From positions 1-63,458 of the forward strand of contig NZ_RQHW01000023.1 of NCBI RefSeq assembly GCF_004770995.1: 63,458 nt of DNA, in the 5' to 3' direction. The translations under genes and the position numbers were made by a program. The notes under the pieces are model-generated. The model saw only the letters and a program-made list of their open reading frames with translations, was not told where the DNA came from and made no database searches. This DNA comes from Leptospira idonii (GTDB lineage: Bacteria > Spirochaetota > Leptospiria > Leptospirales > Leptospiraceae). Positions 1 to 8,434 of this stretch are shown here, one piece after another. How positions within the stretch are numbered: the stretch's first letter is position 1; each line of letters opens with the position of its first letter.

Positions 1-53
1 AAAATCATTTTCCCAATTAGAAGAGGTCTGACCACTGCTTCTTTACGAAACTG

Positions 54-518
54 TCAGGTGAATACTATACTAGCACAGATAGATCTAACAAATCCAACCT
101 CACGTAACACAGGGCCCCATCCAATCAGATCCAGTTCAAGTAATCTGGCAAAAAGAAAGCATCTGGAGACCCCCAAGTATTCAGCTAGTAAATCCAATTC
201 GATTAAATCTTTTTCTTGGATCCTTGTTCCGATCCGTTTTAGATCCAAATTTTGTTCTTGGTAGCGGCGGCCGATTTTTGATCTTCCCCAGGAAGCGTCG
301 CTCAAGATCATTTCGAAATATTTGGCTAAAAGGCCTCTGACAACGGAATGAAACGGACGTTTCGCTAAGAGGGAGCGTAGGTGGGGCAAAAGATCTTGAG
401 GTACAAGAAACATCACTGCATGTTTTCTGTAATTAAAAGAGGCGACTCGGGATCTCTTTGTTCGGATTGAATTGGAATATGCAGGGTTTTGGAATCGTTG
501 GAATTGAGATCGGCCCAT
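54..518 (-). CDS. DUF1564-family protein (Leptospira-specific family)
   Basis: Predicted 154-residue cytoplasmic protein of unknown function. The C-terminal half has the DUF1564 pattern as I remember it: a YQEQNLDLKRIG stretch (about residues 86-97), then an acidic helix, then GVSRCFLFARLLELD (about 116-130). The middle part, with LVPQDLLPHLRSLL, is also typical. DUF1564 genes are multicopy in Leptospira genomes and their role is unknown; the Arg/Lys-rich N-terminus and the helical C-terminus are compatible with nucleic-acid binding, but that is inference. It is transcribed leftward and divergently from fliG across a 160-bp gap. I see no signal peptide or membrane segment. Confidence 0.75.
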   Translation of the reverse strand: MGRSQFQRFQNPAYSNSIRTKRSRVASFNYRKHAVMFLVPQDLLPHLRSLLAKRPFHSVVRGLLAKYFEMILSDASWGRSKIGRRYQEQNLDLKRIGTRIQEKDLIELDLLAEYLGVSRCFLFARLLELDLIGWGPVLREVGFVRSICASIVFT

Positions 519-678
519 ATCTCCAATAGGTTCCTTTCTTCCCTTTTTGTCCTGGGTCCGAGGCGATTATTTTCTTTCCATCCCTGCTTTCTTTCCGGAT
601 TTTCCTCCCAAGGAAATCTTATTGTTTTTTTCGCAACTCGCCGATAAATTTAGTAACTAGGATTTCGGACAGAATTTC

Positions 679-1692
679 ATGCTCAATAAGAAGCCGTCTC
701 TCACAGGTCGCCAAAAGGCTGCCATATTTCTTGTTGCCGTTGGTAACGAAGTAGCGTCCGAAATCTTCAAACATTTACGGGAAGATGAGATCGAGCAAAT
801 CACCTTTGAAATCGCCCGTCTGGATAAAATCACCCCGGAAGACAAAGAGAAGGTTTTAGTAGAGTTCAACGAACTCATGATGGCGCAGGAGTTCATCACC
901 AATGGTGGTATCGACTTTGCCCGTGGCCTTTTGGAAAAAGCTTTAGGAAACCAGAAAGCGATCGATATCATCAATCGACTCACTTCTTCCTTACAAGTAA
1001 GGCCGTTCGATTTTATCAGAAGGACAGACCCGGCGCACCTTCTCAACTTTATCCAGGGGGAGCACCCTCAGACCATCGCCTTAATTTTATCTTACTTAGA
1101 TCCTCAAAAAGCATCGAACATTCTATCGAACCTTCCTCACCAGATCCAAGCGGAAGTGGCCAAAAGGATCGCAACCATGGACCGGGTTTCTCCGGACGTC
1201 CTTCGCGAGGTAGAAAGGGTATTAGAGCGTAAACTCTCTACTCTTGCCAGTGAAGATTATACTTCTGCCGGGGGTATCGATTCCGTGGTGGAAATTCTCA
1301 ACCTTGTGGACAGGGGAACGGAAAAAACGATCATCGAAGCTCTCGAAGAGGAAGATCCGGAACTTGCCGAAGAGATCAAAAAACGTATGTTCGTATTCGA
1401 AGATATCGTTCTACTTGACGACCGTGCGATCCAAAAGGTCATGCGTGAAGTAGATAACACTGATTTGGCGAAAGCCCTTAAATCTGTGGATTCGGAAGTT
1501 CAGGATAAAATCTTTAAGAACATGTCCAAACGTGCCGCCAACCTTTTACGGGAAGATATGGACTTTATGGGTCCTGTCCGATTGAAAGACGTGGAAGATG
1601 CTCAGCAAAAGATCGTAAACATCATACGTAAACTGGAAGAAGCCGGTGAAATCGTTGTGGCTCGTGCCGGTGAAGACGAACTTGTTGTTTAA
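679..1692 (+). CDS. fliG: Flagellar motor switch protein FliG
   Basis: FliG is the rotor protein of the C-ring. It attaches to the MS-ring (FliF) and contacts the MotA stator, so in spirochaetes it drives the periplasmic flagella. The 337-residue product has the usual family length. Visible landmarks are the N-terminal FliF-binding region (1-100), the EHPQ motif of the middle domain (about 128-131), the hinge and C-terminal domain starting near GGID (about 198-201), the MFVF motif (about 237-240) and the charged torque helix that follows. The ATG at 679 begins MLNKKPSLTG. No strong Shine-Dalgarno precedes it. It stands alone here, not within a flagellar operon. Confidence 0.97.
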   Translation: MLNKKPSLTGRQKAAIFLVAVGNEVASEIFKHLREDEIEQITFEIARLDKITPEDKEKVLVEFNELMMAQEFITNGGIDFARGLLEKALGNQKAIDIINRLTSSLQVRPFDFIRRTDPAHLLNFIQGEHPQTIALILSYLDPQKASNILSNLPHQIQAEVAKRIATMDRVSPDVLREVERVLERKLSTLASEDYTSAGGIDSVVEILNLVDRGTEKTIIEALEEEDPELAEEIKKRMFVFEDIVLLDDRAIQKVMREVDNTDLAKALKSVDSEVQDKIFKNMSKRAANLLREDMDFMGPVRLKDVEDAQQKIVNIIRKLEEAGEIVVARAGEDELVV

Positions 1693-1865
1693 TTAACTTT
1701 TTTAATTAGTTTAAATTGTTAAATTAGCTTAATTAAAGTTAAGCGTCGGCCCAGATTGTGGGTTTCGCCAAAAGAGAGGGATTTCCCGCCCCGGATCGAA
1801 GGAGCGCCCTCGTCGACTGAGAGCCGGAAAGGCGGCCGGCTCTGCTACTTTATCCGGTCGATTTT
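1693..1865. other. Intergenic region after fliG with AT-rich inverted repeats and a GC-rich hairpin
   Basis: This gap separates convergent fliG and the HTH gene. Directly after the fliG stop lies an AT-only inverted repeat (1690-1696 with 1702-1708) and a longer one, TTAACTTT at 1693-1700 with AAAGTTAA at 1735-1742, which may help end transcription. The second half is much richer in GC than its surroundings. It holds a perfect 8-bp stem (agagccgg 1820-1827, ccggctct 1836-1843) with an 8-base loop. The GC-rich part is an inverted copy of a repeat at the far end of the window. Confidence 0.5.
1785..1843 (-). repeat. Short GC-rich dispersed repeat, copy 1
   Basis: The reverse complement of 1785-1826 reads ccggctctcagtcgacgagg followed by gcgctccttcgatccggggc. 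It matches 63284-63330 on the plus strand over about 40 bases with few differences. The copy ends in the 8-bp hairpin at 1820-1843. It lies between genes, has no ORF of its own and differs clearly in composition from its flanks. Function unknown; it may be an intergenic miniature repeat. Confidence 0.6.
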
Positions 1866-2360
1866 TTATTCCAGTTCGTTTCTTCTGCTAAACTTACCCC
1901 ACTTAGGTGGAAATTCTTTGATCGCATCTTTGACATCCATTTCTTTGCGTTCCAGTTTTTGGTTTAAGGTGATGAGTTTGTGCAGATTGCCGATGGAAAA
2001 GGAAAGTTCTGTCACGTCGTAATCATCTAATCTTAGTTTTGCATTTCTACAGAACAATTTTAGTTCGGAGAGGATCAGAGTGACTCTTGCGTTTGCGTAT
2101 CTGGCTACGATTTCTTCGAAATCTTCCTCATTATAAAATTCTTTTTCTATATCAAAATCAAATTCCATTTTAACCAACTCGATGAGAGAGACTCCAAGTT
2201 CCCTTGCCACAGGTACCACATATTCGAATTTAGTGCGAACCCAATCTTCGGATTCTAAATTCTCAATGGCAGTTCGAGGCAAGGAGAGTTTTTCCGCAAG
2301 GTCTACTCGGGAAAAGCTTCTTCGTTCTCTTGCAATTCTAAATGGATTGATTTTTTCCAT
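1866..2360 (-). CDS. Xre-like helix-turn-helix protein
   Basis: Predicted 164-residue DNA-binding protein. The N-terminus (about residues 8-60) reads as a Cro/C1-type helix-turn-helix: IARERRSFSRVDLAEKLSL, then PRTAIENLESEDW, with helices two and three separated by a short turn. The remainder is acidic and helical (about 75-150) and matches no family I recognise. It may sense a partner or form a dimer. The gene is convergent with fliG and divergent from the gdpD-type gene. The start ATG at 2360 is the first in frame and begins MEKINPFRIA. No target operon is evident in the window. Confidence 0.8.
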   Translation of the reverse strand: MEKINPFRIARERRSFSRVDLAEKLSLPRTAIENLESEDWVRTKFEYVVPVARELGVSLIELVKMEFDFDIEKEFYNEEDFEEIVARYANARVTLILSELKLFCRNAKLRLDDYDVTELSFSIGNLHKLITLNQKLERKEMDVKDAIKEFPPKWGKFSRRNELE

Positions 2361-2701
2361 GCACTCTAATTCCGAACTATGAATTTGGCGTTATATGATA
2401 ATCAGGAAACAAAAAAAGTAAAATTAACGTTAAAAACGGTCAAACTCGATCCCTCGGAACGTTATGGGCGTTCGAAGAGAAAGATGTTCTTTTTGCGTTC
2501 ATTGACCGATCCATTTAGAAAAAAACTTAGGTTTAGATCATGCTAAAACTTTCCTTTTTTGGAAGTTAGCTGCGTGAGGGAGGCCTAACTCTTGTGCAGC
2601 TAGCTTTTTTTTTATATTTCTAGTATTAGTACGATTTAAAAAATTCTTTTCACTCTTTCGTTTTCTCTTTATCTTATTCTCAATCTTAAGACGGAGAAAA
2701 T
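2361..2701 (+). other. 341-bp leader region upstream of the glycerophosphodiesterase gene
   Basis: No gene fits this stretch. The left part is AT-rich and probably carries the leftward promoter of the HTH gene. The right part holds an ordered set of inverted repeats ending in a T-run (annotated separately), then an AT-rich stretch that could be a promoter, then a good ribosome binding site (ggagaaa, about 2694-2700) in front of the ATG at 2702. A TTGACC at 2502-2507 resembles a -35 box, but I find no convincing -10 at proper spacing. Confidence 0.5.
2547..2613 (+). terminator. Intrinsic terminator with competing upstream hairpins (attenuator-like)
   Basis: A 7-bp stem, TAGCTGC (2567-2573) with GCAGCTA (2596-2602), is followed by a nine-base T-run (2605-2613), the layout of a rightward rho-independent terminator. 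No rightward gene precedes it for about 850 bases, so it does not end a known gene. Two other pairings compete with it: AACTTTCC (2547-2554) with GGAAGTT (2561-2567), and AGTTAG (2564-2569) with CTAACT (2585-2590). The second uses the left arm of the terminator and would prevent it. The layout therefore suits a leader attenuator for the gene at 2702, or the end of a small RNA. Confidence 0.5.
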
Positions 2702-3658
2702 ATGAAATTTCGATTTCTTTTTCATGTTATAAATTTTCTTTCTACATTAGTACTTCTCACAAATTGTGCTTCTGCTGCTTTTCAAAACCAACCGCTTCGC
2801 TCCGAACTGGATCTTCAAGGGCACAGAGGAGCTCGCGGTTTGAAACCGGAAAACACTTGGCCTGCTTTTGAAGAAGCTATCAAATTTAAGATGATCACTC
2901 TTGAATTGGATACGGTTCTGACGAAAGATAAAAAAATTGTGATCCATCATGATTCGGAGACGAATCCTGTGATTTGCCAAAATCAGGACGGATCTCCCAT
3001 TCAAAAGAAATCTCTCTACGAACTGACATTAGTCGAGTTACAGACATTAGATTGTGGATCTAAAAAAAATCCTTCTTTTCCCGATCAGGTTCCTGTTCCA
3101 GGAACGAAACTCATTTCCATCGAAGAATTTTTTCAAAAAGTAACGGAAGTGGAAAAGAAAACCAAACAAAGTTTTTTGTTTAATATTGAGACTAAATTCC
3201 CGGACGACAATTCCGCTTCGGATGCCTTAGTGGAAGAACATACGAATCTTTTAGTGGCCGCCGTAGAGAAAGCGAAGGCAGCAGAAAGAACCACAATTCA
3301 ATCTTTTGATTTGAGAACTTTGCCTTTCGTGCAAAAGAAGAATCCTAAAATCAGAACCAGTGCTTTGTTCGCTCCTACTTATTTTCAGGGATTTTTAATG
3401 ACGATCGGTTTCGGGAACGGATATAGATCCGAAATATTAGAAAAAACAAAATCCCTGAAAGCGAATATCATTTCACCTTACTTTCTTTATGTGACTCCTA
3501 AGTTCGTGAACAAAGCTCACGAGGATAAAATTGAAGTGATTCCTTGGACTGTGAACAATGAAAAGGAAATGAAACGACTTGTGGAGTGCGGAGTGGACGG
3601 AATCATTTCCGACTATCCGAATCTACTGCAAACCGTCGCTGGAAAATCGAAGCCTTAA
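2702..3658 (+). CDS. Glycerophosphodiester phosphodiesterase family lipoprotein
   Basis: The product (318 aa) should hydrolyse glycerophosphodiesters from phospholipid turnover to glycerol-3-phosphate and an alcohol. The catalytic signature is intact: HRGARG at about 41-46, PEN at about 49-51, LELD with the metal-binding E68 and D70, and HHD at 82-84. The C-terminal [20 protein letters not shown] and a following SDYP are typical of the TIM-barrel end. The N-terminus has a hydrophobic segment and a lipobox ending LLTNC (Cys22), so it is probably a lipoprotein acting in the periplasm or at the outer membrane. The enzyme could supply glycerol-3-phosphate or phosphate. It lies behind the attenuator-like leader. 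Confidence 0.9.
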   Translation: MKFRFLFHVINFLSTLVLLTNCASAAFQNQPLRSELDLQGHRGARGLKPENTWPAFEEAIKFKMITLELDTVLTKDKKIVIHHDSETNPVICQNQDGSPIQKKSLYELTLVELQTLDCGSKKNPSFPDQVPVPGTKLISIEEFFQKVTEVEKKTKQSFLFNIETKFPDDNSASDALVEEHTNLLVAAVEKAKAAERTTIQSFDLRTLPFVQKKNPKIRTSALFAPTYFQGFLMTIGFGNGYRSEILEKTKSLKANIISPYFLYVTPKFVNKAHEDKIEVIPWTVNNEKEMKRLVECGVDGIISDYPNLLQTVAGKSKP

Positions 3659-3686
3659 AAACGATTCAATGATTAAAAATTGAAAA

Positions 3687-4049
3687 TCAATTTCCGGTCA
3701 CTACCGTACACAAATAAGAATAAACGAGAAAAACGTTGAATGCTTGTTTGTCTACGGTTCTGATGTTTTGGATCGATCCGTTTTTGGCGGCCGTTTCGAC
3801 GCTGGCATCTCCCCTTGTATAAAAAAATCCGATTCTTTCCACACAGGCCCTTCCTCGTTTCGAAATGGTAGTCACTTCCTGGTTTTCGGAAACCCCGATT
3901 TGATACGAGCTGTATAAGATCCCGCTCGGGCCTAGGCCTTGCGGGGTTCCTAAATTCAGACAATCTACAAATACGAAACAGAAACAAAGAAACAGACATC
4001 GAACCAGTAAGATTCGAGAAAAATAAAAAGGTCGTTGAACCAATTTCAT
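3687..4049 (-). CDS. TRL-like family protein, tandem copy 2
   Basis: Predicted 120-residue exported protein of the TRL-like family, function unknown. I chose the ATG at 4049 (MKLVQRPFYF) because it has a strong ribosome binding site (ggagg, 9-10 bases upstream). A longer reading to 4088 overlaps the upstream gene. A hydrophobic N-terminus ends in FVDC, a possible lipobox. The core motifs GLGPSGILYSSYQIG, then GRACVERIGFF, then DASVETAAKNGSI resemble those of the upstream neighbour, so the two genes are tandem paralogues 4 bp apart and probably cotranscribed. Confidence 0.75.
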   Translation of the reverse strand: MKLVQRPFYFSRILLVRCLFLCFCFVFVDCLNLGTPQGLGPSGILYSSYQIGVSENQEVTTISKRGRACVERIGFFYTRGDASVETAAKNGSIQNIRTVDKQAFNVFLVYSYLCTVVTGN

Positions 4050-4053
4050 CTTC

Positions 4054-4371
4054 TTACTTTCCTCCCGCTTCCACACATAACTTTGCATATATGCCTAAGA
4101 TGGATTGGGTTTCCCAGTTCACTTCGTAAACGGTTTCGATCGATCCGTTCTTTTTGGCTTTTTCGATGGATCCGTCTCCGAAGGCAATAAGACCTAGTAT
4201 GGAATGAACACAAGCAATTCCGAACTTAGAGCTAGGCTCACCTGTCCCGAAGACTCCCAGTTTCGCTTGTGTGAAAAAAATCCCTTTCGGGCCGACTCCG
4301 GGAGAAGCACATCCCCCGGCGAGGAACAAAGATAAGATGGATAATATGAAAATCGAAAAAGTAGTTCGCAT
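4054..4371 (-). CDS. TRL-like family lipoprotein, tandem copy 1
   Basis: A 105-residue predicted lipoprotein: the signal peptide ends LFLAGGC (Cys21). The mature part has the TRL-like pattern: PGVGPKGIFFTQAKLG, then GIACVHSILGLIAFGDGSIEKAKKNGSI, an alternation of small residues around a cysteine that recurs in the next gene. TRL-family genes were named for their place in a tRNA-linked locus in other bacteria and have no known activity. The stop at 4054 is 4 bp from the start of copy 2. The ATG at 4371 abuts the end of the pepN-like gene. Confidence 0.75.
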   Translation of the reverse strand: MRTTFSIFILSILSLFLAGGCASPGVGPKGIFFTQAKLGVFGTGEPSSKFGIACVHSILGLIAFGDGSIEKAKKNGSIETVYEVNWETQSILGIYAKLCVEAGGK

Positions 4372-7052
4372 TACGGGGATGTAGAGGGAAGAAATTTCTC
4401 CTTATGTTTTTTTCGGATCACCAAACATCTTGTTTCCGAATCGATAGACTTCATCAATGTCTTTCGAATGGCCGCAGGAAGTTTCGGATGATTGACATGG
4501 AATTTTTTCAGAATCATTTTTGTTTCTTCCGTGCAGAAGTTCGGAACTAATATTTTGGCAAAACCATCTATGTAGTTTTCGTCATCGAAAGATCCGAACT
4601 GATCCAATGCCGAAAAGTAGGATTCCAAATGAGGAAGCTGCAGATCCTTTTGATAAACGGGGAATAGATAGTATGCCACAGTTCGAAGGGTCGAACTGGA
4701 ATAGTCTGTCTTTTTCGGATTTAACAGAAGGTTCATCCACTTCTCTTTGGATTTCGGATCTGGAAAACCGGCTTCAATCGCATAACTTGAGTTGAGTCCT
4801 CTTGCGGAAGGATCTACCTTCTTCTCTTTGGCGACCGCCGCATCGATTTCTTCCCTATTCGCATTCAAGGATGCCAGTTTCGTAAGAATCGACCATTTTA
4901 GATCTTGGGCTATCTTCAAGCCTGGAATTGAAATCTTTCCATAATAGATGTCCCAAAGTTTTTGCTGAGAGTCCGCATGAAAGGAGGATTCCAAATAGGA
5001 ATAGAACCAGTATCTTTGTTCGTCAGATCCTTGTTTTGCGGCATTCAATCCGTTCCATAAAAACTCACTGAGTTTGGAAAGATCCGAATTTCTTTGAGGA
5101 GCAGGATACCAGAATCGGGAATAGAAAAAGGAATGTTCTCTGTTGGAAGAGAGTTTGGATAAAACCCATTTTTTGATTTTGATGTTTTCTTCTTTAGGAA
5201 GAACTTCCGCACTTAGATAATAAAAATCTTCAAAGGTTGCTTTTCCCAACAGGATTTGATTGTAGAAAGAGGTCCAAAGGATGAGCTTTCTAAAGGAATC
5301 TTTGTCTTTTGTAAGAATGAATTTTAGATCTTCCAATTGGAATTGATCCCACTTCCATACTACAAAATCGTGATCCTCGTCGTTCACCAAAATAAAGTTA
5401 GGACATGTTTTGACTTTATTGACACTCGCAGTCGCTCTTCCTCCGTAAACAGTGGAGAAAGATTCATAAGCCAATCGTTTTTGTTCCTCCGGATTGTCGG
5501 AAGCTGCGTATTCGATGGAATAGACACCGATGCTGATTTTATGATCTCTGAGTTTATTGGAAGGACCAGGAGCACTTTGAACGATTTTCCAAATCAAGTC
5601 TTGGTCCTTACAGATGTTCATGAATTCGATTTCATTGGTTCCTTTCGTTTCGAGCCAATCCTTCGACCATTTTTTCAAAGGAAATCCGCTGGCAAATTCC
5701 AACTCTCTTAGAAAGTCCGCTAAACTGGAGTTAGAGTAGGAATATTTTTGAAGATAGTTGTGAACTCCTCTTTGAAAGGCTTCCTCTCCTATGAAAAATA
5801 CCAATTGTTTGATGACGGAGGCCCCTTTTCCGTAAGTGATCCCGTCGAATTGTGTGAATGCTTCCTCTGTGTTTGCGACTTTGGCTTCTACAGGATGGTT
5901 CGTGGAATAAGAATCCTCATCGTAGGCCCATTGTTTCATCTTCTCGAAGAAAGATTCCCAAGTTTCCTTAAATTCGGAGTTTTTAGCTTGGGCAAGGCTG
6001 GCCATATAGGTCGCAAAACTTTCATTCAACCATAAACCGTTCCACCATTTCATAGTCACCAGATCTCCGAACCACATATGCGCCATCTCGTGAAGGATCA
6101 CATCGGAAAGATTTTCTCTTTCGGCGCGAGTGGAGGTAGTTCTATGTACGAAACGTTCTGAAAAAGTGACTGCTCCCACGTTTTCCATCGCGCCGAAATT
6201 AAATTCAGGAACGATGACTTGATCGTATTTTTCGAAAGGATAAGGGATTCCGAAGTAGGATTCGAAGAATGTGAATCCTTCCTTTGTGAAGTTGAACCAA
6301 TCCTTAGGATCGACGTATTTCGCAAGGGACTTTCTGACATATAATTTCAAAGGGATTTGATCGTGTTTATCTTCCCAGAATTGATACGGCCCTGCGTGAA
6401 GAGAGAATACGTAAGTGGAAAACTTTTTCGTTTGAGGGAAAGTGTGGATCGAGTTTTCGTTCGATGCGGCGGGAGAAATATTTTCCTGAAGGTTCGATGA
6501 GATGACTTTCCAAGACTTAGGCGCTTCGACTGTCAATTGATAGGTGGCCTTTAGATCCGGCTGGTCGAAACAAGGAAACATCTTGTTGGCGTGAAAGGCT
6601 TCGAACTGGGAATAGATATAAATTTCCTTATCGTCCGGATCCGTGAATTTATGAAGACCGTTCCCTGTTCTGGAATAAGGAGTTTCAAAACGAATTTGAA
6701 CCAGGTTTTTTCCAATAGAGACAAAGTTTCCGGGAATTAGAATAAAACCGTCTTTAGGTTTTGTTTTTTCCGTAAGATCTTCGTTGTTGAGAAGTAAAGA
6801 ATTCACTTTTCCGGAGAAGTAATCGATGCGGACGTCTTTGTTGTCATTGGATTCGAATCGAATCTCTACCGTTCCTGAGAAATGATCTTCTTTGGTAAGT
6901 AGAACGTTCAATTTGTAATGAACATCCGAAATCAAACCGGATCTCGCTTCCGCCTCGGATTGGGTTAGGTGGTATCCTTCCGGCTTTTCCTTACAAAAAG
7001 TAAAAACAAAACTGAGAAGGAGGAGAAATAGGATGGATTTGAATTTCATCAT
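4371..7052 (-). CDS. pepN: M1-family aminopeptidase lipoprotein (aminopeptidase N type)
   Basis: Zinc metallopeptidase that removes N-terminal residues from peptides. Numbering from the ATG at 7052 (893 aa): GAMEN substrate-binding motif at about 287-291, HEMAH zinc motif at about 321-325 and third ligand Glu in LNES at about 344, all intact. The M1 ERAP1-like C-terminal helical domain fills the rest. The N-terminus MMKFKSILFLLLLSFVFTFC looks like a spirochaetal lipoprotein signal, so the enzyme is probably envelope-anchored, unlike cytoplasmic PepN of E. coli. I prefer this start over one 33 codons upstream because AAGGAA lies just before it and the longer form would overlap the upstream gene. 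It sits 13 bp downstream of the amidase-like gene, suggesting an operon for peptide or murein fragment turnover. Confidence 0.93.
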   Translation of the reverse strand: MMKFKSILFLLLLSFVFTFCKEKPEGYHLTQSEAEARSGLISDVHYKLNVLLTKEDHFSGTVEIRFESNDNKDVRIDYFSGKVNSLLLNNEDLTEKTKPKDGFILIPGNFVSIGKNLVQIRFETPYSRTGNGLHKFTDPDDKEIYIYSQFEAFHANKMFPCFDQPDLKATYQLTVEAPKSWKVISSNLQENISPAASNENSIHTFPQTKKFSTYVFSLHAGPYQFWEDKHDQIPLKLYVRKSLAKYVDPKDWFNFTKEGFTFFESYFGIPYPFEKYDQVIVPEFNFGAMENVGAVTFSERFVHRTTSTRAERENLSDVILHEMAHMWFGDLVTMKWWNGLWLNESFATYMASLAQAKNSEFKETWESFFEKMKQWAYDEDSYSTNHPVEAKVANTEEAFTQFDGITYGKGASVIKQLVFFIGEEAFQRGVHNYLQKYSYSNSSLADFLRELEFASGFPLKKWSKDWLETKGTNEIEFMNICKDQDLIWKIVQSAPGPSNKLRDHKISIGVYSIEYAASDNPEEQKRLAYESFSTVYGGRATASVNKVKTCPNFILVNDEDHDFVVWKWDQFQLEDLKFILTKDKDSFRKLILWTSFYNQILLGKATFEDFYYLSAEVLPKEENIKIKKWVLSKLSSNREHSFFYSRFWYPAPQRNSDLSKLSEFLWNGLNAAKQGSDEQRYWFYSYLESSFHADSQQKLWDIYYGKISIPGLKIAQDLKWSILTKLASLNANREEIDAAVAKEKKVDPSARGLNSSYAIEAGFPDPKSKEKWMNLLLNPKKTDYSSSTLRTVAYYLFPVYQKDLQLPHLESYFSALDQFGSFDDENYIDGFAKILVPNFCTEETKMILKKFHVNHPKLPAAIRKTLMKSIDSETRCLVIRKKHKEKFLPSTSP

Positions 7053-7065
7053 GCAGAAGAGTTCC

Positions 7066-8430
7066 TTACGGTTGAAAATTTCGAAACAAAATCGCCCAAT
7101 CGATTCCTTTGCGATTTTTCCAGTTTGGCTCGGGATAATATTTACCACCAATAGATTTTAATACCAGTTCCATGTATTCTTCTCCCGGATCGAAATCTTT
7201 CGCATTGAGAAAGATGGAACCTCCCCATTTTTTTTTGGCTTGGGTGTGGCTGAAAATTCCTGAAAAGGATGCGATGTCTTCATTGTTCAAAGGGACTTTG
7301 TATTTGGAAGAAAGTTCCAGAACGATCGATTTTACTTTTTCCAATTGAACCGTTTGCGCTAAAAGTTCCGCAGTGTCTCTGGCAATGATTTCGATCTGAA
7401 TGCAATTGTCGTTTGTTCCTGTTGCTGCCGCAGCTCTATCTTCTAAAACGTCCACTAGCTGATACACTTTACCGTCTTTATCTATCATAAGAGTGGCGGT
7501 CAGATTTCGATTTTCCAATGTTTTTAAGGATTGGAAATAATCGGGGATTGCAGTGTAATGAAGGACAATGCAAGTGGGATTGATTTTTCCTCTATGAGTG
7601 TATTTCACTCTATAGGCTTCCGGTGGAAAACCTAACTCGTCTTTTTCGATAGAGGGAAGAACTGTTTTGGAAGCTTTTGTGATTCCTCTTCCGTTCGTAG
7701 GATGAAAAGATTCCTGAAGTTTTTGTTTGCTTTCCTTTTTTAAGACCCAGCCGGATTCGAAACGATCGTGCCATAAGTCTTCTTCGAAAAACTCCCCTTT
7801 GATTTTGTTCAGAATGGCCGCCATCGCTTTCTCTCCTCCGCAGGAGGAAAAATCGGCGAAACCGCCAAATCTTCGTTTGGTTTGATTGTGAGAGAAAATC
7901 CCTTTTTTGGAAATGACATCCTTATTCGTTTTGGGAATTTCCAATTCGGTCGCAAGTAGATTTACGATAGAAGAAAGTTTCTCCAATTGGTTCGTTTGTG
8001 AGGATAAGGATTCTTGGGTTCCTTCGTAGGCGATATGAATGCTTTCCTTGTCGATCCCAGGCGCGGCTTGGAATTCTTTGAATAGAAATTTGGGATCGGC
8101 ATAGACAGTACCTGATTTATCGACCAGGATATGGATCATAAAACCGTTCTCTGCGGAAAGTTTGAGATATTCTGCGGGGGCTTTTTTGTCCGTGGAATGC
8201 AGAACGATGGCACTCACTTCTTTGGGTTGTCTGGAACTGAAGTCTACCGATTCCCAAGTGAGTCCTTTGGTTTGGATGTTTGTAATAGGTACTACATTGG
8301 GAAGAGCGAGTTCTCCCAATGGTTTTCTGATTCTAAAATCAAAGCCGCATCCGACAAAACTGAGGAAAAAGAATGAAAATTTTCCCAGATTATGCCATAA
8401 TGTACGCCTAAACAGAGAACTTAGGATCAA
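7066..8430 (-). CDS. Lipoprotein with two tandem amidase_2 (PGRP/AmpD-like) domains
   Basis: Predicted N-acetylmuramoyl-L-alanine amidase-like protein (about 454 aa) carrying two copies of the fold. Copy 1 has IVLHST, IHILVDKSGTVY and SHNQTKRRFGG...SSCGG. Copy 2 has IVLHYTA, LMIDKDGKVYQLVDV, IQIEI and SHTQAKKKWGG...DFDPG. In AmpD-type enzymes the zinc ligands are the first His, a late His and an Asp; copy 2 has all three, while copy 1 has Cys where the Asp should be, as in animal PGRPs. The N-terminus ends FFLSFVGC, a probable lipobox. The start is uncertain: no ATG fits, so I chose TTG at 8430. It precedes the pepN-like gene by 13 bp. Confidence 0.75.
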   Translation of the reverse strand: MILSSLFRRTLWHNLGKFSFFFLSFVGCGFDFRIRKPLGELALPNVVPITNIQTKGLTWESVDFSSRQPKEVSAIVLHSTDKKAPAEYLKLSAENGFMIHILVDKSGTVYADPKFLFKEFQAAPGIDKESIHIAYEGTQESLSSQTNQLEKLSSIVNLLATELEIPKTNKDVISKKGIFSHNQTKRRFGGFADFSSCGGEKAMAAILNKIKGEFFEEDLWHDRFESGWVLKKESKQKLQESFHPTNGRGITKASKTVLPSIEKDELGFPPEAYRVKYTHRGKINPTCIVLHYTAIPDYFQSLKTLENRNLTATLMIDKDGKVYQLVDVLEDRAAAATGTNDNCIQIEIIARDTAELLAQTVQLEKVKSIVLELSSKYKVPLNNEDIASFSGIFSHTQAKKKWGGSIFLNAKDFDPGEEYMELVLKSIGGKYYPEPNWKNRKGIDWAILFRNFQP

Positions 8431-8434
8431 AGAA

